NCBI RefSeq assembly: GCF_020783655.1
Contig: NZ_JAJGQH010000003.1
Span: 248,001-312,000 of the forward strand
Direction: 5' to 3'
DNA: 64,000 bases
Source: Xanthomonas melonis
GTDB taxonomy: Bacteria > Pseudomonadota > Gammaproteobacteria > Xanthomonadales > Xanthomonadaceae
Shown here: one piece after another, positions 45,486 through 51,890 of the stretch
How positions within the stretch are numbered: the first letter of the stretch is position 1
How the letters are laid out: every line of letters starts with the position of its first letter
Notes under the pieces: model-generated
Database searches by the model: none
What the model saw: only the letters and a program-made list of their open reading frames with translations
Told to the model about the DNA's origin: nothing
Position numbers and translations under genes: made by a program

Positions 45486-46184
45486 TTAGCCCTCAGCCAA
45501 CAATTGCTCGTACGACTGCACGCGTATACGTAAGCGAATGAGATGCCATGACATCGCAAAGGCAAACAGTAGCGTGAAGGCAAGCACGCCCTGGATAAGG
45601 GTGATCTTGCTCAATACCGTCCAGTCGCCCAAACGCCAGTCTTTCAACTGCAAATAGAGGGCAAGCAGGACAGGCATGAAGCCAAGCTTCTCCATGCCAC
45701 CGGTGAACAGGCCCAGGCGGTCGTGCATGTTGGTGCGACGATCACGCATGAACGCCTCGCGTCGACGCCGTTGTTCCAGCGGAAACCTGCGAAGCGCCGC
45801 GACGATCGATTGATACTGATGGAACTCCCGCTCCATCAGCTCTGCGTGATCCGCATAGGGGCGGCGGAACCCCGGCCACTCGCGCTTGACGGTTAGCGCT
45901 GCCGAGACCACAAAGCCTGTCAACTCAGTGACAAGGCCGAAAACGGATAAATAAACGCCAGTTTTGCCATCTAGCAAAGTACCGGCCAAGATCCCGACGC
46001 CCGCACCGATCAAGCCAATCGCCAAGCTCCAGCGCTCGACTGGACCGGCACGGCTCTGCTCGGTCACCTGGGTGTAGTGAGCCATTGCTGCAGAGAGCGA
46101 GGGAAAGCTAGGGTCTGTGAGCGTGATTGCCTCTCCATCAACGGCGGCGCTGCTTTCCGTTGCTACTTCATCCACTGAAATCAT
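45486..46184 (-). CDS. Four-helix membrane protein, unknown
   Basis: A 232-aa protein with hydrophobic pairs at about residues 53-72 and 78-97, then a charged cytoplasmic-looking segment (about 100-160, with RRRREAFMRDRRTNMHDR), then helices at about 165-180 and 195-215. The ATG at 46184 has a very good GAGGAAAG ribosome site. I do not recognise the family. It lies in the accessory island between effector pairs on the opposite strand; a protective role is conceivable but unsupported. Confidence 0.7.
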   Translation of the reverse strand: MISVDEVATESSAAVDGEAITLTDPSFPSLSAAMAHYTQVTEQSRAGPVERWSLAIGLIGAGVGILAGTLLDGKTGVYLSVFGLVTELTGFVVSAALTVKREWPGFRRPYADHAELMEREFHQYQSIVAALRRFPLEQRRRREAFMRDRRTNMHDRLGLFTGGMEKLGFMPVLLALYLQLKDWRLGDWTVLSKITLIQGVLAFTLLFAFAMSWHLIRLRIRVQSYEQLLAEG

Positions 46185-46365
46185 CTATCTTTCCTCGGCG
46201 ATCACGCGTCGAACCAACGTCTTTGACGATCAGTATTCCTCAGCCTTAGATGGTTTGCCAGCACGCTGCCAAAAGACGTCAAGCGTTCGCCTATGCCGCT
46301 ATTGACACACGCACGTCGCGCTCGCAATCTAAGCCCAAGGAGCGTCGAAACTCCTCACACAGCGG

Positions 46366-46396
46366 TACCCACCTCCGTCAAACCGGTGGGTTTTTT
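46366..46396 (+). terminator. Terminator-like hairpin in the SymE operon leader
   Basis: CCCACC (46368-46373), loop TCCGTCAAACC, GGTGGG (46385-46390), then six T residues. It precedes the structured leader and may end an upstream transcript or act as an attenuator. Confidence 0.6.
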
Positions 46397-46562
46397 GTGC
46401 CTGCATCCTGCAGGTGCAAGCCGACGCAATGCCTGCGTCGGGAGGGCGGCTAATAAAACACCCGCAAGGGGAATACGCCCGCCGGCTGTGTGCGGTTTCG
46501 AACCTCCCGACATCCCGTCGCCGTTGGCGGCGGTTCTTGGGTTGCTCCAGGAGGGCGTTGCC
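46397..46562 (+). promoter_or_regulatory. Structured leader with mutually exclusive stems upstream of the SymE-type operon
   Basis: CCGACGCA (46421-46428) pairs perfectly with TGCGTCGG (46434-46441). The overlapping GTCGGGAGG (46437-46445) pairs perfectly with CCTCCCGAC (46503-46511). The two stems share GTCGG and cannot form together. A further small stem CCTGCATCCTGCAGG (about 46400-46414) precedes them. This arrangement suggests a regulatory RNA or the site of an antisense RNA. Confidence 0.55.
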
Positions 46563-46832
46563 ATGTCTACCGCACCATCCATGCCGGCATCTGTGTCGGT
46601 TGATCTGTTCCCAGCCTCCGCTCACCGCCTGCATTGGTATGTGCGTGAGGTGCTACCCCAGCTCGCCGCACGCGCAGCTGTTGAGCAGGCGAACGCCCAT
46701 CCCGCGCATCCGCTGAGTCGCCAGCTCGCCGTGTTGCCGCACAGCTTGCGCCGCTGGGCCGCACGCAGTGCCGTGGCGTTGCAGCAGTGCGTTGCTGCAC
46801 CCATCACCGGCCATCACCGGGAGGCGCCATGA
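46563..46832 (+). CDS. Small protein of the SymE-type operon, unknown
   Basis: An 89-aa protein, Ala/His/Arg-rich, with no recognised domain. The ATG at 46563 is preceded by CAGGAGGG. Its stop overlaps the ATG of the SymE-like gene (ATGA), so the two are translationally coupled. It could be a partner or leader polypeptide for the toxin-like protein; nothing in the sequence settles this. Confidence 0.65.
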   Translation: MSTAPSMPASVSVDLFPASAHRLHWYVREVLPQLAARAAVEQANAHPAHPLSRQLAVLPHSLRRWAARSAVALQQCVAAPITGHHREAP

Positions 46833-47245
46833 CACGCCGCCGCCCACCTAAGGCATCTGCCAGCGCACGGCCTACCCGCACGCGTACGCGCCCCGCACCG
46901 CCCAAACGGGTGCAGTGGGTTGTGGTGGAACCCGACCGCACCAAGCTGCCACCGTTGCTGCCGCCCGACCCTGACGCCTCCCCGCAAGGCCCCGGCACGC
47001 TACGCGCACCCCGCCGCGCCCGCCGCCCGCGCCACTGCACCGTCAGCTACACCCATTACCCCGGCGCCCACGACCACGCCGGCGACCAGCACGTGCCCCA
47101 TGTCCGCCTCAGCGGCCTATGGCTGGAACAACTGGGCTTTGCCATCGGCACCAAGCTGCGTATCACCGCCAGCGAAGGGCAGCTGTTGATGGAGGTGTTG
47201 CCGCCGGTGGAGGTGCCGGCCAAGGCGCGCAGCGTGCGGCGATGA
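46829..47245 (+). CDS. SymE family type I toxin-like protein
   Basis: A 138-aa protein. The first 65 residues are basic, Arg/Pro-rich and probably disordered. Residues about 66-125 carry the SymE toxin fold (AbrB-like): RHCTVSYTHYPG, VPHVRLSGLWLEQLGFAIG, TKLRITASEGQLLMEVLPP. E. coli SymE is an SOS-induced protein whose translation is blocked by the antisense RNA SymR. The start at 46829 overlaps the preceding gene by four bases. The C-terminal coding sequence is partly duplicated at about 47544. Confidence 0.82.
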   Translation: MTRRRPPKASASARPTRTRTRPAPPKRVQWVVVEPDRTKLPPLLPPDPDASPQGPGTLRAPRRARRPRHCTVSYTHYPGAHDHAGDQHVPHVRLSGLWLEQLGFAIGTKLRITASEGQLLMEVLPPVEVPAKARSVRR

Positions 47246-47331
47246 TGCTGCGGCTGCCAGACCCCTTGCGATTGACCTCGGTGCCGGATGCCACTAGCGT
47301 CGCAGCCACACCAGCGCACAACGGACGCTTC

Positions 47332-47427
47332 ATGATCGCGCGCCCCCTCTACGCGTTGCTCGCCACCCTCGCTCTGGGCGCATGCGCCCACACGGCAGCC
47401 ACCCCAGCCCCGGCAACCGTCACGTAG
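47332..47427 (+). pseudogene. Remnant of a lipoprotein gene (fossil immunity protein)
   Basis: A 31-residue frame encodes only a lipoprotein signal and a short linker (YALLATLALGACAHTAATPA, lipobox Cys18). It then stops and is followed nine bases later by the effector-tail remnant. The order lipoprotein-then-XVIPCD matches intact pairs nearby, so this is most likely an internally deleted immunity gene; a genuine tiny lipoprotein is the alternative. Confidence 0.5.
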
Positions 47428-47436
47428 ACATCTGCC

Positions 47437-47547
47437 ATGAGGGACGCCGTGCAGGCACCAGGGAGCCTGTCGTTGGATCGCCCGCAGGCAATCAACCAGA
47501 CTCAGGCCCAGGCACGCGAACAGCAGCAGGCGCTGGGCAGTCGTTGA
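47437..47547 (+). pseudogene. Remnant of an XVIPCD effector gene (Gln-rich tail only)
   Basis: A 36-residue frame (ATG 47437) contains QAINQTQAQAREQQQALGS, which resembles the Gln-rich C-terminal tails of the intact effectors at 31121 and 48651, but has no effector domain or XVIPCD core. It appears to be the two ends of an effector gene joined by deletion. Its stop codon abuts a duplicated piece of the SymE-like gene. Confidence 0.5.
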
Positions 47548-47600
47548 TGGAGGTGTTGCCGCCGGTGGAGACGCCGGTAGCGCCAAGCAGGGCGCGGCGC
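47544..47600 (+). repeat. Duplicated 3' fragment of the SymE-like gene
   Basis: TTGATGGAGGTGTTGCCGCC and the following GGTGGAG are identical to the 3' part of the SymE-like gene at about 47185; the sequence then diverges gradually. The junction lies inside the stop region of the effector remnant. Confidence 0.75.
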
Positions 47601-47807
47601 TGGGCTTGGGGCCGACGGCCTGAGGCGGCACCAGGCTTGGGCAGAGGCGCGGGAAAACCCTTCACTTACGTGAGTTTGGTTCCCCAGCGTATTCCGTTGC
47701 TAGTCCATGAAGCGAAGAGATCCGCGGCCACTGTACTGGCCGGAACGTGCCCGAACTGGTTGCGTGATGTAACTTGTCCAGCCTCGACACATTGAAGGTG
47801 CACGGCC

Positions 47808-48620
47808 ATGAAAGGCATTGGGAATAGTTGTTATGCACTAATCTTTGCGGGAGTTTTTTTGCTGCCTGGGTGCGGTAAAGCACAGCCGGAACCGGATAGC
47901 CAGCAAGCAGCGGCCACCGCTGTGACGCCTGCTTCTACTCCAATCACAGATGTCGATGCACCGCGACCTCCCCAGATTGTGATCGGTACCTATGTCACCG
48001 AAGGTGGATGGGGGCGCCTGATCATTGATGCACCCAAGGGCCAAGAACTTCCGAAGTTCTCCTTGGATACAGAGAATGTCGACAGCGGATGTACGCTTTC
48101 TGGTCAGTTGGATAAAAGCGGCCGCGCGGTTGTTTATGAAGGTGCAGAGCCAAGTCAATGCTCGCTTGCTCTAAAGATGGAGGCGAATGGTGTAGCCATC
48201 AGCACTTCGACCAAAGAGCAGTGCCAGGCCTATTGCGGAAGCAACGGCAGCTTCGAGGGAATCTATAAGCGTGTGTCTTCAAGCTGTGCCACCGATGCGA
48301 TCGAGAAGGCGCGTCACGACTTCAAATCCTTCTACGATAAAAAGAAATATGTCGAAGCCAAGGGTGCGCTTGCGCCCATTTATCAACGCTGCGTTCCGAC
48401 AATGAGTTTGGCCGATGAGGGCGCACTACGGAACGATTACGCGCTCACGCTCTATAAGTTGAAAGACAAGCCAGGTTGCCTGTCAGCTTTATCCAAATAC
48501 AAGCAAGATGCTGCTCGTACGGATGACCAGATTTCCGAAGGGATGGTGCCAGCGGTCGTTGATGAGTATTTGACCGTCATCCACGCTGCCCGCACGAACA
48601 TAGCGCTTTGCAGCCGTTAG
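47808..48620 (+). CDS. Lipoprotein, probable immunity protein (lysozyme-inhibitor-like) of the next effector
   Basis: A 270-aa protein with a lipoprotein signal, YALIFAGVFLLPGC (Cys22). Residues about 55-150 form a compact beta-rich, cysteine-bearing domain (IGTYVTEGGWGRLIID, then CQAYCGSNGSFEGIYKR) reminiscent of periplasmic lysozyme inhibitors. Residues about 155-265 look like a helical repeat domain (FKSFYDKKKYVEAKGALAPI). The adjoining effector has a lysozyme-like N-terminus, so an inhibitor is what one would expect. In X. citri a PliI-like lipoprotein, XAC2610, is a known X-T4SS immunity protein. GAAGG precedes the ATG at 47808. Confidence 0.78.
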   Translation: MKGIGNSCYALIFAGVFLLPGCGKAQPEPDSQQAAATAVTPASTPITDVDAPRPPQIVIGTYVTEGGWGRLIIDAPKGQELPKFSLDTENVDSGCTLSGQLDKSGRAVVYEGAEPSQCSLALKMEANGVAISTSTKEQCQAYCGSNGSFEGIYKRVSSSCATDAIEKARHDFKSFYDKKKYVEAKGALAPIYQRCVPTMSLADEGALRNDYALTLYKLKDKPGCLSALSKYKQDAARTDDQISEGMVPAVVDEYLTVIHAARTNIALCSR

Positions 48621-48650
48621 TTGATTGATTTGTCAGCCAAGGAGAAGGAC

Positions 48651-50345
48651 ATGCCACAAGAAACAGGACAACCAGCGCAGCCGCAGTTGAGTGACAACGA
48701 ACTCAAAACACTTGCTTATTTTGCGATCGGCGTCGCATCAGAGGGAAGCATGGCAGGCAAAAACGTTGCCTACCGGCTTTCATTTGCGGGGTCCATGAAT
48801 GATGGTGTGATGACGCCCATCGGCAATAGTGGATTTTCAATCGGGACACTACAAACCGATCTCGGGCAACATCCAGATGTCGCAACCGGTCTAGTTGACG
48901 CCTATCAGGGATGGGCTAGGCAACAAACACCCGCCGTAGCTCTTTCAGAGCAGCAGCGCACGCAGACCATCCACGACTTACAGCGGGATGGTCATGCCAT
49001 CAAGGCGGAGAATGGAAGAGCACTTGATGGAACGGTCAAATCAAACATTGATCGATTTCTTGCTTCTGACGCGGGAGTCGCTTTTGTACATGAGCACGAC
49101 CGAACTCAGGTCGAGCAGCTGATGCGAACGGGCGATGGTGCAAAAGATTTGGGCAGCGCAGTGCAGCAGCTACGCAAGACGGATCTATATGCAGAGTCAG
49201 GTCTGAATGATCAAGCAAAGTTGGCAACGATGATCATGAAGCTCGAAAACCAGGCTGGACGTGGTCGCTACCCTGGCGTGCTAAAGGGTATCAACGACGG
49301 GACGTTACAGAGTGTCGACGACGTAAAGACGAGAATCGACGGCATGCTTCCCAACAAGATCGTCAAAGGTCACGAGCAGGCGGACTACATCGAAAGCGGT
49401 GTAGAGCATGCACTTAAGGGTACCGCAGTCTTCAACGCGTTGCGTGAGGCAAACCAAGCAAGCCCACTCTCTGCTGCGTACGGTAGCGTGGTGGCCGATC
49501 CACTCATCAATCCAACTGATGCACGCAATGGCCACGGCGCTACTGATGTATCTCATCACTACGGTGTGGTTAAAACCCTCTTCTTGCAGAACGGCGAAGC
49601 CCCAGCTTTTATCCAGTCAGTGGATCAAGGCGCAAGTCACGCATGGGGGCGCCCACAAGCTGAGGGAAAGAGCGGTCCAACCGCAGGTCTTTACTCTTCT
49701 GGCAACGATGTTGTTGTATGGAATCGTGACGGTCAGGGCCATGCAGTTGTTGGTGGTGTGTGGTCGGATGCTTTACGCGGTAGTCTGAACCGTGAGCAGC
49801 ACCAGGATGGAACGACTGATATCAACCGCACGAATTCGGATGGCTCGCACGAACGCCTGCTCCATGTCGATCCGCATGCAATTCCATTGCGTGTACCAGG
49901 TGAGGTCGGGCATGAAGCCCAGCCTGTAGGGCCGACGCATGGCTCGCTCAGTCCATCGCAAGATCCCTTACATCGCCAGGCCGAAGATGCCGTGCGCCGC
50001 CTGGAGCAAGGCCTCGGCAGGGAGTACGACAACAACAGTGCCCGGCTGGCAGCAAGCAGCGCGTATCTAGCCAAGGAAAACGGGCTGTCGCGGATTGATC
50101 ATGTCGTGCTGAGCGAGAACACCAAGTCCGTGCGACAGGGTGAGAACGTCTTCGTGGTGGAAGGCGCGTTGAACGACCCCGCCCACAAGATGGCGCATAT
50201 GAAGACGAGCGAGGCGATAGCGCAGCCCGTCGAGCAATCCTTGGCGCAATTGCAGGCCTTGGGCGAAACGCAGCGCCAACAGCAATTCCAGCAGCAGGTG
50301 CAACAGCAAGAGCAGTCGATTGCGCCTCAACACCGTATGGTGTGA
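48651..50345 (+). CDS. XVIPCD-containing X-T4SS effector with lysozyme-like domain
   Basis: A 564-aa probable peptidoglycan hydrolase. The ATG at 48651 has AAGGAGAAGG upstream; a TTG at 48621 is also in frame. Residues about 15-240 look lysozyme-like: VASEGSMAGKNVAYRLSF with Glu31 as candidate acid, and SGFSIGTLQTDLG (60-72), the S.G..Q.D pattern of phage-type endolysins. A middle domain (about 265-420) is unassigned. Residues about 440-564 are XVIPCD: NGLSRIDHVVLSEN, NVFVVEGALNDPAHK, QPVEQSLAQLQ and a long Gln-rich tail. The upstream lipoprotein is the expected inhibitor. Confidence 0.85.
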   Translation: MPQETGQPAQPQLSDNELKTLAYFAIGVASEGSMAGKNVAYRLSFAGSMNDGVMTPIGNSGFSIGTLQTDLGQHPDVATGLVDAYQGWARQQTPAVALSEQQRTQTIHDLQRDGHAIKAENGRALDGTVKSNIDRFLASDAGVAFVHEHDRTQVEQLMRTGDGAKDLGSAVQQLRKTDLYAESGLNDQAKLATMIMKLENQAGRGRYPGVLKGINDGTLQSVDDVKTRIDGMLPNKIVKGHEQADYIESGVEHALKGTAVFNALREANQASPLSAAYGSVVADPLINPTDARNGHGATDVSHHYGVVKTLFLQNGEAPAFIQSVDQGASHAWGRPQAEGKSGPTAGLYSSGNDVVVWNRDGQGHAVVGGVWSDALRGSLNREQHQDGTTDINRTNSDGSHERLLHVDPHAIPLRVPGEVGHEAQPVGPTHGSLSPSQDPLHRQAEDAVRRLEQGLGREYDNNSARLAASSAYLAKENGLSRIDHVVLSENTKSVRQGENVFVVEGALNDPAHKMAHMKTSEAIAQPVEQSLAQLQALGETQRQQQFQQQVQQQEQSIAPQHRMV

Positions 50346-50476
50346 GGCCTAGTGCAATTTTGCTGGGACTGTTGAACGCTCCGTCAACCGCACGCTGTAG
50401 AGAGGTAGGCGAGGTGCGGTGCCGGCTGGTCGCTTCTGGTAAAACATCGCTTTACCGCTGGAAGGAGCCGCGCCGT

Positions 50477-50890
50477 ATGTCATTCGCTATCTTCCGTTCT
50501 TACGTTTCAGCATCGGCCGCAGTGGTCGTTGCCACCTTTGCAGGATGCGCCATGACCGAGCCGCCAATCTCAAAAGAACAGTTCTCCGAGCATGTTGTGA
50601 AGCTGCTGGCCGGCAAGGACTCGGCTGTGGTCGAAGCCGGCAAGCTGACCGATTTCCCTTGGAAGACGCTGTGCTTCGAGCGCGATGACAGCCTGTTGCT
50701 GAAGTTCGATCGCGACGGAGAGACATCCGTGCTGCCGTTGCCCTATGAAGAGTTCTTCGTGGATGAGGCACATGTGAGCAATTCCCTGGAGGATAGCTGT
50801 GTCACGCCATCCGATCGCATCCTGATCAAAAAGAAGTATCCGGGCTATCAAGGGCCTATCGAGTTTCAAAAGGCAGCGCAGGGAGGCTAG
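50477..50890 (+). CDS. Small lipoprotein, probable immunity protein of the next effector
   Basis: A 137-aa protein with a lipoprotein signal ending ATFAGC (Cys24). AAGGAG lies nine bases upstream of the ATG at 50477. The mature part (~113 aa) has a single small domain with two further cysteines (TLCFERDDSLLLKFD and LEDSCVTPSDRI) and no family I recognise. Its stop is four bases before the effector start, so the two are co-translated. The periplasmic immunity role is inferred from position. Confidence 0.75.
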   Translation: MSFAIFRSYVSASAAVVVATFAGCAMTEPPISKEQFSEHVVKLLAGKDSAVVEAGKLTDFPWKTLCFERDDSLLLKFDRDGETSVLPLPYEEFFVDEAHVSNSLEDSCVTPSDRILIKKKYPGYQGPIEFQKAAQGG

Positions 50891-50893
50891 GCC

Positions 50894-51760
50894 ATGGTTG
50901 ATGTCACTGATCCAAAGGGTGCCAAGCGTGAGATTGAGCAGGAAGCCTATCGGCACTACGAACAGCTGAGCGGCATCACCTTGGCAAAACGTCCCGATGG
51001 CAGTTTCCAATCGCAGGGGCACAACGATGAGCTCGATGCCTTTCGACATGCGTATACCAGCGGCCGCGTCACCCAGCTTGCGTTAGGTCAGCAGTGGATC
51101 GCACGCAGGTTCGGAGATGATGCCGAGATTGGGCCAGCCCATCCAAATGATCCCTACGAACATCGCATGGATCTATGGAACAACGAAGCCGGTCGCCGGC
51201 TCGGCGATCAGACCTCCGGGCAGGATGAGCTGGCGCGACAGGCCTACACTGCCCTGCGCCAGGGCGATCTGGCGACCGGTTTGAACGATCCGCGGCTGAG
51301 GCAGCTGTTTCCCGACGATCCACGCCTGGCGCGGCCCCAGGGAGATCCTCAGCGTGATCTTGTGACCAGCGGCGATGTTGACCGGATCAACAAGGATGTA
51401 TCGCGCCTGCAGGACCAAGCGCATGACAGGTTCCCAGACACGCATCCGGACCGTGCGTATTTCAATACGTTGCGTGGGCAGCTGCCTGCATCGGTGTCCG
51501 ATACCAAGGTGGCCGAGGTCATGATTGCCGCAAAGCAGGCGGGTGTGGAACGGGTTGACCAGCTCGCCGGCGCCGTTCTGCGTGACGACCAGATCTTCGT
51601 TTCTGGCAAGACGCCAGGATTTCGGGCACAGGTAGACGCGACCACGCCGGCACCTGATATGCGGCAGAGTGTTTACACCGCCGATCAGCACAACGCCGTC
51701 CAGGCCTACGACCAAGCGCAATCGCAGGCGACACAACAAGCACCTGCGCCTGGACGCTAG
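50894..51760 (+). CDS. Probable X-T4SS effector with DAFRHAY/MDLWNNEAG domain and diverged XVIPCD
   Basis: A 288-aa protein. Residues about 10-135 contain DAFRHAYTSGR (48-58) and DPYEHRMDLWNNEAGRRLG (86-104), a His/Asp/Asn pattern like the DUF6973-type domain found in several polymorphic toxins; the activity is not known to me. Residues about 160-288 resemble a divergent XVIPCD: AAKQAGVERVDQLAGAVL, DDQIFVSGKTPGFRAQVD, and a Gln/Ala tail. It lacks the usual IDHVVL and FAVQG forms, so T4SS export is less certain than for the other three. The paired lipoprotein upstream supports a toxin role. Confidence 0.75.
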   Translation: MVDVTDPKGAKREIEQEAYRHYEQLSGITLAKRPDGSFQSQGHNDELDAFRHAYTSGRVTQLALGQQWIARRFGDDAEIGPAHPNDPYEHRMDLWNNEAGRRLGDQTSGQDELARQAYTALRQGDLATGLNDPRLRQLFPDDPRLARPQGDPQRDLVTSGDVDRINKDVSRLQDQAHDRFPDTHPDRAYFNTLRGQLPASVSDTKVAEVMIAAKQAGVERVDQLAGAVLRDDQIFVSGKTPGFRAQVDATTPAPDMRQSVYTADQHNAVQAYDQAQSQATQQAPAPGR

Positions 51761-51890
51761 GCGGCCCAGTGGGAGGTTGGTGGTAGGTACTGCCGACGTG
51801 CTGCCTTCGACGGCTGAGTCATCAAGGGAAGGCCGGCGCGCGCATGCTGATGCGTGATGTCTGGCTCCGGTAATGGTCAGCGCATGACGC

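Noticed and set aside
43175-51760. Idea that the effectors are T6SS cargo
   Set aside because: The C-termini follow the XVIPCD pattern of the Xanthomonas T4SS, and no VgrG, PAAR or MIX sequence is present.
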